Below are positions 8,708-17,254 of a stretch of DNA of 64,000 bases, piece by piece. The first letter of the stretch is position 1. Every line of letters starts with the position of its first letter. The stretch is from positions 127,580 through 191,579 of the forward strand of contig NZ_FOTE01000004.1 in NCBI RefSeq assembly GCF_900114475.1. The letters run 5' to 3'. A model generated the notes under the pieces. That model made no database searches and had not been told where the DNA came from. It was given only the letters and a program-made list of their open reading frames with translations. The position numbers and the translations under genes were made by a program. Source of the DNA: Paenibacillus sp. 1_12. Lineage in GTDB: Bacteria > Bacillota > Bacilli > Paenibacillales > NBRC-103111.

Positions 8708-9136
8708 ATGAAGATTACTAAATATATGTTTCAAGAGGAAGGGTTGCATCGTTTTCTGGGTACATTGGAAGCGCGGATCATGGAAGTGTTTTGGGTATCT
8801 AAAGAACTAAGCATTAAACAGATGCATCATCAACTGAATGAAGAGAGTCCCTGTTCGATTAATACCATTATGACGGTCATGAATCGACTATATGATAAGG
8901 GACTGCTGCATAAGCATACGGAAGGTAGAGGTCGGACAAAGCTTACTCATTTCAAGGCAGCGTCGACAAAAGAACAATTTCTAGCAGTACAGACGAAAAA
9001 CGTGACTCGTGGTTTAATTGAAGAGTTTGGTGATCTGATGGTAACACATATGGTTGATGCCATTGATGAGACCGACCCCAATCTTATTCAAACGCTGGAG
9101 ACAAAACTGCAAGAATTAAAGAGAAGGAATCGATAA
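8708..9136 (+). CDS. BlaI/MecI/CopY-family transcriptional repressor
   Basis: 142 aa. The N-terminal winged-helix domain (RFLGTLEARIMEVFWVSKEL, then CSINTIMTVMNRLYDKGLL) is the classic BlaI/MecI fold, followed by a short helical dimerisation tail with Glu-rich ends. AGGTG lies 8 bases before the ATG. It is followed directly by an M56 metallopeptidase gene, the arrangement of BlaI-BlaR1 pairs in which the membrane protease cleaves the repressor. No beta-lactamase or PBP gene is adjacent. A TGTTATACTGTAAACA dyad-like stretch near 8579-8594 may be its own operator. Confidence 0.88.
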   Translation: MKITKYMFQEEGLHRFLGTLEARIMEVFWVSKELSIKQMHHQLNEESPCSINTIMTVMNRLYDKGLLHKHTEGRGRTKLTHFKAASTKEQFLAVQTKNVTRGLIEEFGDLMVTHMVDAIDETDPNLIQTLETKLQELKRRNR

Positions 9137-9994
9137 ATGAGATGTTGGTCAAAGCCTGGCATAGCCATTTACTTTATATATGTTATCGCCGTTTGGATGT
9201 TGTTACAGATGTTTATAGCTTTGTCACATCAAATAAGTGATGTTGAATTTAAATCGGGTATTCTATTAAATATAACAAATATGCTGGTAGATGTATGGAT
9301 AGGACATACGTACTATGAAACACTTTTTGTATTGTTAATAGGTCTTACATGCATACGAATGTTCACCTACATATACAGACAAATCCATGTTTCTCAGCAA
9401 TGGGGCCAATATGTAAAAGCCCAGATCCACCCCCAACTCACAAAAAAATGGACTGGAAAATATAAAGCCTGGCATACCCCTATTTATGTTATTCGAGAAC
9501 ATCAACCGGTAGCGTTAGCAGCGGGTTTATTGAATCCTAGAATCGTGATCTCCACAGGATTATTGGAAATGCTGTCTTTGCAGGAAATACACGCCGTCCT
9601 ACTACATGAGTATTATCATTGCTCACAGCGTCATCCCTTGAAGAAATGGTTAGCTGGAATGATTATTAGGAGTATGCCCTATGTGTCTATCTTGAAAGGT
9701 TTAGGTCAAAACTACGACATTTGGATTGAGCTGCTGGCTGATCGTTATGTTATCACACAGACCAACTCCACCTATACAATTGGCACAGCACTTTTAAAGC
9801 TTGTTCAAGCTAGAAAATTAGCTACCCGCTACCCAGGGGTGAGCTTTTCTGATTCTGCGATCAATTATCGATTGTCACAGCTTATTAATCCAGATCAACC
9901 GATTGATATACCCATGGTATCATGGTTATCTGTTTGTTTCTCAAGTATGGTCCTTATCGTTATTTCGATGATCATCATATTTAGATGTGTATAA
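9137..9994 (+). CDS. M56-family (BlaR1-like) membrane metallopeptidase without sensor domain
   Basis: 285 aa; ATG immediately follows the repressor stop, so they are co-translated. There are N-terminal hydrophobic segments (residues about 8-30 and 57-80), a zinc protease motif HEYYH at residues 157-161 followed by ELLADRYV (third ligand region), and a C-terminal anchor (about 262-284). BlaR1 and MecR1 are about 585-600 aa because of a penicillin-binding sensor domain; here the protein stops after the last helix. Known short M56 proteins paired with BlaI-type repressors exist, but what this one senses is unknown. Confidence 0.85.
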   Translation: MRCWSKPGIAIYFIYVIAVWMLLQMFIALSHQISDVEFKSGILLNITNMLVDVWIGHTYYETLFVLLIGLTCIRMFTYIYRQIHVSQQWGQYVKAQIHPQLTKKWTGKYKAWHTPIYVIREHQPVALAAGLLNPRIVISTGLLEMLSLQEIHAVLLHEYYHCSQRHPLKKWLAGMIIRSMPYVSILKGLGQNYDIWIELLADRYVITQTNSTYTIGTALLKLVQARKLATRYPGVSFSDSAINYRLSQLINPDQPIDIPMVSWLSVCFSSMVLIVISMIIIFRCV

Positions 9995-10018
9995 AGTAAA
10001 GAGGGAAAGATCGATGAA

Positions 10019-10046
10019 GTGGGAGGATACTTGCTCCCGCTTTTTT
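10019..10046 (+). terminator. Rho-independent terminator
   Basis: GTGGGAG / CTCCCGC stem followed by six Ts, closing the BlaI-M56 operon. Confidence 0.75.
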
Positions 10047-10244
10047 GTGCACCATAAATATCAATATATGAATAAATGTTGAAATGATCATTTGATTATT
10101 GACATTTGAATACAGGTTTAATAAAGTGAGATAAGAAATAAACTACAAACGATAGTTTAAAAGATTATCTGAAATAAATATGTGCTAGAAACCCGCTCCA
10201 TTATTATAGAATGCATTTTGCTGGTTTTTGCTAAGGAGGTAACT

Positions 10245-11159
10245 ATGTCTATTTTCTATCGAGATATGAATCATGAAAGGATAGGGAGTCGTTGGCTTGA
10301 ATGGGAAGGTCATCGTAACGAAATAAAATTATTGATTAGCCATACTCTTTCTGATGCAAAAGATCTGGGCCGTGCCATAGTATTAGGGGCGGGTAACTGT
10401 GATGATGTAGATCTTCATTTTTTTTGTGATGGTTTTTCACAATTAACTTTAGTAGATATTGATGCGGAATCGCTCCAAGAGGCAATAAACCGCTTAGCCC
10501 CTGATCTATCAGAGCGCATCGAGCTTCTGGGAAACGTCGATTTTACAAAGCTAGATCAAGTTGATTTTTATAACAGGCTCACTGATTTATTGGAACAAAA
10601 AACAGCGTCTTCAGAATTATGCTCTTTTTTAATACATATCCCCAGTGAAATGTTAGAGTACTCCATATTAAACGAATGGGAAGGTCAATTTTCTGTAGTC
10701 ATTTCCTCTGCTGTGTATACCCAGATATTTTTTATCCACGTATTAACCTTGTTTGCAGTTCATGTTTCAAACTACACGTCTGAAGAAGTAAGCGCCATAC
10801 TTGGTGAGCTGAGGGTATTAAGAAACTATATAGTGAAAGCATACAATGATCTTATGATCACTTTGGCGGAAGAGGATGGCTATATTATTGCTTGGTCTGA
10901 TGTCGTTAAATTTGATGAGATGTCTCCTTTTCCTGAGGAACAATTTTATTCTATTCACAGCGAGGAGGAGCGAATACAGTTTGTGTTTGATATTGCCGGT
11001 AAACAAGGTAGAGAGGCAGCTGTAGTGGGGATGCAAGATCTTCATGAAAAACTTATCGATCAAAATCGTCAGTTCGCTTGTTGGATTTGGCCATACAGCT
11101 CCAATAGACACTATATTACGTTCGGACTAGCTGGAAGAGTACGAAAAGCTGAGGTCTGA
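10245..11159 (+). CDS. Putative SAM-binding protein, function unknown
   Basis: 304 aa, soluble. Residues about 44-52 (AIVLGAGNCDDV) plus TLVDIDAESLQEAINRL about 25 residues later look like motifs I and II of a class I SAM-dependent methyltransferase. The remainder is not recognised. The ATG at 10245 is chosen because AAGGAGGT ends 4 bases upstream; an earlier in-frame start at 10182 lacks a ribosome site. Monocistronic by context. It could be a methyltransferase for an unknown acceptor or a degenerate fold that only binds nucleotide. Confidence 0.55.
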   Translation: MSIFYRDMNHERIGSRWLEWEGHRNEIKLLISHTLSDAKDLGRAIVLGAGNCDDVDLHFFCDGFSQLTLVDIDAESLQEAINRLAPDLSERIELLGNVDFTKLDQVDFYNRLTDLLEQKTASSELCSFLIHIPSEMLEYSILNEWEGQFSVVISSAVYTQIFFIHVLTLFAVHVSNYTSEEVSAILGELRVLRNYIVKAYNDLMITLAEEDGYIIAWSDVVKFDEMSPFPEEQFYSIHSEEERIQFVFDIAGKQGREAAVVGMQDLHEKLIDQNRQFACWIWPYSSNRHYITFGLAGRVRKAEV

Positions 11160-11225
11160 ATAGGCGCAGCCCGATTACAGCTAAGGTAGTTCTCGTACCA
11201 TTAGCGACTGATGTGCAAATTTTTA

Positions 11226-11254
11226 TTGGTACTAAATGGTATTTTTTGTATAAT
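11226..11254 (+). promoter_or_regulatory. Sigma-A-type promoter
   Basis: TTGGTA, 17-base spacer, TATAAT. It points at the FlaR-like gene starting at 11362, leaving a leader of about 100 bases. Confidence 0.6.
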
Positions 11255-11361
11255 AGAATTGGGGAAAAACTAGCTGCGTTACATATGACATAGAAGGATC
11301 GACCCAGCTCGGAATGGATAATTCGAAGCGATAGCTGCTGCTGAAGGCTTGAGGAGGGGAA

Positions 11362-11907
11362 ATGACGATAATGAAAAAAATCGTACTCATTGGCTCAGGA
11401 GGCTCAGGTAAATCAACGCTTGCGCGTAAGCTTGGGGATGTTACACAATTGCCTGTTTATCATTTGGATGCCTTGCATTGGAAACCGGGTTGGGTTCCTA
11501 CGCCTGAAGGCGAGTGGGATCGATTTCAGCGGGAACTCGTCCAGAACGACAAATGGATTATTGACGGGAATTACGGGCGAACACTCGATATTCGACTGTC
11601 TGAAGCGGATACCATTATATTCTTCGATTTATCTAGGTGGATCACGACATACCGGATTATTAAACGCAGAATCATGTATCACGGAAAATCAAGACCTGAT
11701 TTGACAGAAGGCTGTCCGGAGCAGCTGGATTTGCAATTTATTAAATGGGTCTGGAATTTTAGAAAGGAAAAGCGGCCTGCCATTATTGAGAAGTTAAAAA
11801 ACTATTCAAAAACCAAAAAAATTATACTACTAAAAACACCAGCAGCCGCTGACTTGCTCATTACTCGTTTAAAGGAAAATAAACCTATTGAGAGCAGTAT
11901 ATTATGA
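11362..11907 (+). CDS. P-loop NTPase, FlaR-like (DNA topology modulation protein family)
   Basis: 181 aa, adenylate-kinase-like fold. The Walker A is GSGGSGKST at residues 11-19, then LDALHWKPGW, IIDGNYG and FFDLSRW, all typical of the family annotated as topology modulation protein FlaR in Bacillota and proteobacteria. GAGGAGGGG stands just before ATG 11362; an alternative start is ATG 11371. The family substrate is not established, and the name comes from an old genetic effect; a small-molecule kinase is likelier. Confidence 0.8.
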   Translation: MTIMKKIVLIGSGGSGKSTLARKLGDVTQLPVYHLDALHWKPGWVPTPEGEWDRFQRELVQNDKWIIDGNYGRTLDIRLSEADTIIFFDLSRWITTYRIIKRRIMYHGKSRPDLTEGCPEQLDLQFIKWVWNFRKEKRPAIIEKLKNYSKTKKIILLKTPAAADLLITRLKENKPIESSIL

Positions 11908-12069
11908 GCATCCCAGCTGCTTTTAAAAATACCGGATCGTTGATTCTTCCTCAGTGTATCGACAGTTTAAGTTGTGAGCTTTGATCCGGGGTAGCCCTTG
12001 TTTGGATAAAATACTTTTGGGGGGATATATTAAATTAGGAAAGTATGAGCCAGAACAGGAGGATTTTAC

Positions 12070-12210
12070 ATGAATGAATTCAAGGGAACCAACAGCGAAG
12101 GGCCATCTAAGCCAGGTAGACCAGAATCCGACAGAGCCAAAAGTCCGTTAGACCCACGCTTCCCTGGCTACGATAAAAAATTAGATGGCCCAGTCAGACC
12201 GAGTGAGTAA
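12070..12210 (+). CDS. Small hydrophilic protein, function unknown
   Basis: 46 aa, rich in Pro, Gly, Lys and Asp (for example GPSKPGRPESDRAKSP), no hydrophobic segment, predicted disordered. Its strong ribosome site (CAGGAGGA, 8 bases before ATG) and position between two terminated genes support translation. The composition resembles small spore- or coat-associated peptides but I do not recognise a family. Confidence 0.5.
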   Translation: MNEFKGTNSEGPSKPGRPESDRAKSPLDPRFPGYDKKLDGPVRPSE

Positions 12211-12346
12211 GCGCTGAAAAACATGAGATTTCTAATTTGATAAATAGGGGATGTAAAGATGAAAATAACATCTCTGCTTATCGGGAGGAACATCAGCTGG
12301 GTAGCGCTATTTAATCCGGTAATATAGCATGGCAGCAATCAGACGC

Positions 12347-12378
12347 AGCTTCGGAGTGAATATCTCCGGGGCTTTTTT
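12347..12378 (+). terminator. Rho-independent terminator
   Basis: AGCTTCGGAG pairs with CTCCGGGGCT (two G-U pairs), loop of seven, followed by six Ts. Confidence 0.75.
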
Positions 12379-12403
12379 GTTACAAATGAATACATGTATA
12401 GAA

Positions 12404-12430
12404 GCAAAAAAGCCACCATGGTAGGTGGCC
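12404..12430 (-). terminator. Terminator of the minus-strand carbohydrate operon
   Basis: On the minus strand GGCCACCTACCATGGTGGC is followed by TTTTTTGC. It sits about 60 bases after the Gfo/Idh stop and ends the operon that starts near 21683. Confidence 0.75.
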
Positions 12431-12488
12431 AACAATGAAATTGTGATGCTGTGATATCTCGTACGCAAGAAAAAAGTCCCTATTGTGC

Positions 12489-13484
12489 TTAGGTTTCCTT
12501 TTGAATCAATTCATAAATTTGCTCCAGCAGCTCTATCGTGTGAATCGTATCCTGCATATGGGGTGTGGGAGCGGCGCCGTTCACAATGCTCATTATGAAA
12601 TGAAACATCTGCTGCTCAAAGCCATAATAAGAATAATTGGACATATTGCCATGATTCGGATTCCACAGGAGCGTATCGCCGCCATCAGCCAGTTTTTCCA
12701 GTTGAAACCCGTCCCTTTTTGGAGAGGGTCGATTGTATTCGACACTACGAATATTGTCTACGATCACATTACTGCCAATCCCGGTAATTTCGACTCTTTC
12801 CATCGGGTATTCAATTTTTTGCAGGGAGCCTGACTGAATAACGCCAATAGCTCCGGAAACGGTGACGAACGAAATGTTGAATCCTACCCGATGCTCGCTG
12901 ACCTTAATTGTATCCACATGCAACGATTTGATTTCACCGAGCAGGTATCTGGCTAGATCGATATGATGGCTGACATGATTGAAGAGGAAGAGCTCATCCG
13001 ATGCGCTCTCTGAACCCTGGAATTTGGACATAAACATCGTGACGGGGCCAAACTCTTCCCTCTGGGTAATCTCTTTGGCCATCATATAAGCAGTTGTGAA
13101 TCTTTTGTTAAACCGGGTCATCACATATTTCTGTGTGCGGTTTTGCAATTCCAAAAGATCATTTGCTTGTTCCATAGTCAAACATGGAGGTCTTTCCATA
13201 AAAACATGGACATGGGCCAGCAAACAATCCTTGGCAATGCTGTAGTGGGAATGAACATCGGCTGGAAAACAAATAACGGCATCCAACTGCTCATTGTGCA
13301 GCATCTCTTTATAGTCCGGGTAAACCTTTGGAACGTGATACCTGTCTGTAAATCTATTTAATTCGGCTTCATCGGTGTGGCTTACAGCGGCAAGCTTGAA
13401 AGGGATCTGCTTCATGCAGTCATACACGAAGTGATACATCAAATTGCCGCAGCCGATAATAGCAATATTTAATAATTTGTCCAT
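12489..13484 (-). CDS. Gfo/Idh/MocA-family NAD(P)-dependent oxidoreductase
   Basis: 331 aa. An N-terminal Rossmann fold with IAIIGCGNLMYHF, then the family segment that is usually EKP, here ERPPCLTMEQAND (Arg replaces Lys), then the beta-sheet C-terminal domain with NHVSHHIDLARYLLGE. Members oxidise or reduce sugars, inositols and sugar acids. ATG 13484 overlaps the stop of the upstream glycosidase-like gene by one base (TAATG), so the two are co-translated; this rules out the longer reading starting at 13547. The missing lysine of the EKP motif, often catalytic, is notable. Confidence 0.85.
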   Translation of the reverse strand: MDKLLNIAIIGCGNLMYHFVYDCMKQIPFKLAAVSHTDEAELNRFTDRYHVPKVYPDYKEMLHNEQLDAVICFPADVHSHYSIAKDCLLAHVHVFMERPPCLTMEQANDLLELQNRTQKYVMTRFNKRFTTAYMMAKEITQREEFGPVTMFMSKFQGSESASDELFLFNHVSHHIDLARYLLGEIKSLHVDTIKVSEHRVGFNISFVTVSGAIGVIQSGSLQKIEYPMERVEITGIGSNVIVDNIRSVEYNRPSPKRDGFQLEKLADGGDTLLWNPNHGNMSNYSYYGFEQQMFHFIMSIVNGAAPTPHMQDTIHTIELLEQIYELIQKET

Positions 13485-16144
13485 TATAAAGAGACCAGAT
13501 AGTAGGGCTGATTGGAAAGCTCGACATTTAATCCCGGGTGCATCCACACATCGCCTTCACGATCATGAATTTCAAAGAAATAAATCAAGTCATAAGGCGA
13601 GTCAGTATAAGTCGCAGGAACGATTGCGGAGAATGAGCCATCAGCATGTCGGTCCATCTCGACGATAACATAGTGTTCTCCTTGATTGGCGTGACGGTAG
13701 TGCAGATTGATCTTAAACCCGGCCGGTGCATCTGAACCAGCAAGCTGCAAATTCAAAGCTTCGCCTTTATGAAGCTTATCTGGTGATTGATGGCTGACAG
13801 CGACCCGATCCGATTCTTCTTTATCTTGTAAAAATTTGGATGATAAATTCATTTTTTCTGAAACCTCCGTGCTCACTGCCGACTTACGGACAGCGGAAGC
13901 TTTGCTCTCCATAATAGCGAGATCGTCCTCCATCGCTTGCAGGCGATCGGACCAATGCCCTCTGACATGAGGTGTAAAGCCAAAGGCAATGTCAGAGTTA
14001 TAAATGTCCTTCGAAATGGTGACCAGATGCCTCCATGTATGCGTAGCGGATCGGGTAAGCTCCAATGCTTGTTCCAGCTGCGTCCTGTCGTGGGTTCGCT
14101 CGTAGAGTGCATAAGCCAGAGATGCACGGAATTTATCGGCAAAGAAACGCCCAAGATCTATCAGCATCGCCACATCGATCGCAAAGCGGCGAAAGGAAGG
14201 AGCCAACGGGTTCTGTGACATACGGATTGCTTGAGATAAGTGCATTTCAGCAGTGTTGGTGAACTGCTCCAGGCGTCCGGCGGTTTCTAGTGGTGAATAT
14301 TTCCCTTTGCGGAAGCCTTGGGTGATGTCGTCGGCAAATTCGTCTACCCGATAAAACAGCGCCGTATCCAGCGGGCTTGCAGCGCCGAATGTTCCCGGCT
14401 TTGGAGTGTCGAAATCATAATAGCTGCTGGCTCCGGTTGCCACGATAGGCAGGTTGGTGTACATTTCCGGCCAGTATATCACATTCGCGGCAGACGGAAG
14501 ATGCGCCACGGTGATAAGCGGCAAAATTCGGCTGGAATGTGCAAGGGCATGCTCATACGAAGAAGCGGCCTGACCGAACTCGCTGTTCAGGTAACGCTGC
14601 CAGGAGGCAGGATTCGCATCCGGGTTATACAATAAACGTCCCCATAATCGGTACGTATACTTGTATTTAAGCCAATCGCGACCCTGCAGCTGCAGGTCAG
14701 GCTCCAGATATTGCTCGCGTCCGCCTTCCCGGCCCGATCCTTTGCGACCCTTGAACGTTAACGGCTCGCATAATTCAATGCCTTGGCTGCCGCTAAAGCT
14801 GGAATAACGGCCATAACCGGCAGCGATGGCCGGATCACCCCAAAGCAGAAGTTTTTGCGTTCCGGGCCAAAGCCTGAACAAGATGCCGACCTGACGATCC
14901 TCTTGCAGATAATCCGCATAGCCATATCGTGTAAATCTGCGTGATAACTGCGTAATGGATGACATACTCATCGTCTGGTCAACCGGCTGGAAAAATTCGG
15001 CATCGCGGATTGCGGCTTGATGATAGGAGGGTCCCATATGCTCAGCCCAATATTTGGGTGACAAGTAAATTGGCTGCTCTGTACTTAAAGCAACCTTCAG
15101 CAGCTCATCATTCACTCCTTTGGCATGCATATCGATTTCTACCCGGCGTCCAGCATCCTTCGTTCCTTCCATAACAACACGCCAAAATTCATAAGCAGGC
15201 TCTGGAATGCCCCCCTCATAATGGACGCGGAACGTAAGTCCATCGATAGCCGGGAAATCCTTCAGCAAAATACGGATCGCCTCGCGGCAGTATTCGGCAT
15301 GGTTGTCAGGATTGATTCCTTCAATCGTATAATTCTGATTGGGGCTTTCTGTGAAAATATAGGAATGATTCCACAAGCCGAGCTGAAATTGCAATCCCCT
15401 GCGCTTGGCTTCATCCCCGATATAGCGGAGCATGACCCAATTCCTCTGCTTTTCCTCATTAGGGAGCTCCTTAACCTTGATATCATAACCGGGAACATCA
15501 AACAGGAAAGGGTAGCTGAAGCAAAAATAGTTATCATGAACATCCGGGTCATGGCCATAATCGTAGCCCATGCCCAGCGCAAGACTGAATCTATTGAACC
15601 GCTGGGTAATGAGTTCGGTCAAATATTCATCCCAGAACGATTTGTCATAAAACCATGGCTTATCCTCCGGTTCGCATGAGAATAACCGTGTGATGCTTCT
15701 GATCGCATTGGCCGGCTTGTCAGTAAACGACTCTATGGAAAGCAGCTCTTCGATAACATGGGAGCTGTGCTGAATACGGTCTGCCAGCTCCAGTATGGCA
15801 TAGATCAAACCGCGGGCGTCCGAGGCGGATACAACAATCACGCCACTAGATGCGGCAACAGCAAACGATTCCGCTTCAGCAGGCAAGCTGAGGTTGGTGG
15901 CCTTAAGCGCCGAATGGACAAGCTGCGAGTCCGGTCCGACAATGACGATCTTCACGGCAGCTTCAGGCGTGTCATTGAATGTTTTCGCAAGGGCTGCGCT
16001 TACCTGACGGCTTGCTAAAGCTGCAGTTAATTGCTCTACTGCCCACATGATTGAAGCATGTGAGGTGAATGGGTCCTGGTGATCGTGTACAATTGCGACT
16101 GTGGGTACGGAATCAGTGTTAGACATCTCGTTTGACAAAGTCAT
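13484..16144 (-). CDS. Large putative glycoside hydrolase (alpha-glucuronidase-like N-terminal domain)
   Basis: 886 aa, no signal peptide, so probably acts on imported oligosaccharide. Residues about 1-125 resemble the N-terminal alpha/beta domain found before GH67/GH20-type barrels (IVVSASDARGLIYAILELAD). The next 350 residues look like a TIM barrel (FNRFSLALGMGYDYG, LQFQLGLWNHSYIF, DGLTFRVHYEGGIP), with acids in HYEGG and VEIDMHAKG that could be catalytic. A helical region follows, then a C-terminal Ig-like domain from about residue 790. Translation start is ATG after CCAAAGGAG. Operon neighbours are a lactonase and dehydrogenases, which fits uronic acid or rare-sugar use. Exact GH family not assigned. 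Confidence 0.55.
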   Translation of the reverse strand: MTLSNEMSNTDSVPTVAIVHDHQDPFTSHASIMWAVEQLTAALASRQVSAALAKTFNDTPEAAVKIVIVGPDSQLVHSALKATNLSLPAEAESFAVAASSGVIVVSASDARGLIYAILELADRIQHSSHVIEELLSIESFTDKPANAIRSITRLFSCEPEDKPWFYDKSFWDEYLTELITQRFNRFSLALGMGYDYGHDPDVHDNYFCFSYPFLFDVPGYDIKVKELPNEEKQRNWVMLRYIGDEAKRRGLQFQLGLWNHSYIFTESPNQNYTIEGINPDNHAEYCREAIRILLKDFPAIDGLTFRVHYEGGIPEPAYEFWRVVMEGTKDAGRRVEIDMHAKGVNDELLKVALSTEQPIYLSPKYWAEHMGPSYHQAAIRDAEFFQPVDQTMSMSSITQLSRRFTRYGYADYLQEDRQVGILFRLWPGTQKLLLWGDPAIAAGYGRYSSFSGSQGIELCEPLTFKGRKGSGREGGREQYLEPDLQLQGRDWLKYKYTYRLWGRLLYNPDANPASWQRYLNSEFGQAASSYEHALAHSSRILPLITVAHLPSAANVIYWPEMYTNLPIVATGASSYYDFDTPKPGTFGAASPLDTALFYRVDEFADDITQGFRKGKYSPLETAGRLEQFTNTAEMHLSQAIRMSQNPLAPSFRRFAIDVAMLIDLGRFFADKFRASLAYALYERTHDRTQLEQALELTRSATHTWRHLVTISKDIYNSDIAFGFTPHVRGHWSDRLQAMEDDLAIMESKASAVRKSAVSTEVSEKMNLSSKFLQDKEESDRVAVSHQSPDKLHKGEALNLQLAGSDAPAGFKINLHYRHANQGEHYVIVEMDRHADGSFSAIVPATYTDSPYDLIYFFEIHDREGDVWMHPGLNVELSNQPYYLVSL

Positions 16145-16162
16145 TCTCTCCTTTGGTGCTAT

Positions 16163-17236
16163 TTATTGGGGCAGCGAGATCATTTTGATGCAAACCGGCA
16201 TCGGCATTTCTATGCTATGACCTGTAGGCTGCAGCAGTCCGGTTTGACGGTCTACAGCAAATGCGACAACATTGTCCGTATCCTGGTGAGCGACGAATAA
16301 ATAGCTGCCTGTCGGGTCGATGACAAAACTCCTCGGCGCTTTTCCTCTCGTCGGCTCATGGCCCACGAGCTGAAGCTCGCCCGTATCGGGTTGGACTGCA
16401 TAAATGACGATGCTGTTATGCCCACGATTCGAACCATACACAAACGTGCCGTCCGTATTTACATGCACATCGGCACAGCTGTTGCGATCTGTATAGTCGG
16501 CGGGCAGCGTGGAGAGTGTTTCCTTCAGCTTAAGAACACCCTCGGATGAATCATAGTCGTAGCTCATCAACGTGTTGCTCAGTTCATTGATGACATAGGC
16601 CCAGCGTTCGTTAGGATGAAAGGCAAAATGACGTGGACCTGAACCCGCTGCTACTGAGACCATTGGAGCGATACCAGGTAATAATTTCCCGTCGGTGTCC
16701 AGGAGGTAAGCCCGCAATTGATCGGCTCCATACTCGGCGGCAACCGCGAAGCGGCTGGCAGGGTCCAATGTTATGGAATGGACACGAGGTCCTTGTTGGC
16801 GCGTTGGATGAATACTGGAGCCAGTATGCTGGATGAAATCAGTCATGGCTCCCAGTCTGCCATCCTCTTCTATAGTCAGGACGCATATGCTGCCATCCCC
16901 AAAATTGCCTGCAAGCACGAATTTACCTGTCCGATCTACAATCAAATGGACAGGCTTGGAGCCGCCCGAGGGCTGCTGATTCAAATAAGTCAGCTGCCCA
17001 GTGCGGGAATCAATGGTGAAGGCGCTTATCATGCCTTCGCCCTCAATCGTATTTGCTGCATATAGATACTGCTGCGTAGGATCAACAGCCAAATAAGTAG
17101 GATTGATGCCGGCCGCAGTCGTACTGGAATATTCCATTTCACCGGTGGATGGATTCATGCGATAGACGTAGATGCCTTCACTATTACTGTCGGTTTGCGT
17201 TCCGATATAAGCAAATATTGTTGATTTCGGTTTCAT
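16163..17236 (-). CDS. Lactonase family protein (6-phosphogluconolactonase-like beta-propeller)
   Basis: 357 aa, seven-bladed propeller of the YkgB/Pgl type. Signs are the opening AYIGTQTDSNSEGIYVYRMN, repeated blades of the form NPTYLAVDPTQQYLYAAN and PRHFAFHPNERWAYVINE, and NSCADVHVNTDGTFVYGSNR, the family core. It hydrolyses sugar lactones; with the SDR and Gfo/Idh enzymes in the same operon it would open a lactone produced by sugar oxidation. Eighteen bases separate it from the next gene. GAGGAC precedes its ATG. Confidence 0.88.
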   Translation of the reverse strand: MKPKSTIFAYIGTQTDSNSEGIYVYRMNPSTGEMEYSSTTAAGINPTYLAVDPTQQYLYAANTIEGEGMISAFTIDSRTGQLTYLNQQPSGGSKPVHLIVDRTGKFVLAGNFGDGSICVLTIEEDGRLGAMTDFIQHTGSSIHPTRQQGPRVHSITLDPASRFAVAAEYGADQLRAYLLDTDGKLLPGIAPMVSVAAGSGPRHFAFHPNERWAYVINELSNTLMSYDYDSSEGVLKLKETLSTLPADYTDRNSCADVHVNTDGTFVYGSNRGHNSIVIYAVQPDTGELQLVGHEPTRGKAPRSFVIDPTGSYLFVAHQDTDNVVAFAVDRQTGLLQPTGHSIEMPMPVCIKMISLPQ

Positions 17237-17254
17237 AGTCGTTGTCCTCGTTTA

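Noticed and set aside
8629-8721. 30-codon frame upstream of the BlaI-type gene
   Set aside because: It has a GAAGAAGGA-like ribosome site but overlaps the BlaI start and shows no family features; probably leader sequence.
12490-16020. Long plus-strand open frames opposite the glycosidase and Gfo/Idh genes
   Set aside because: Frames of 70-184 codons are shadows of the GC-richer minus-strand genes, with no ribosome sites or motifs.
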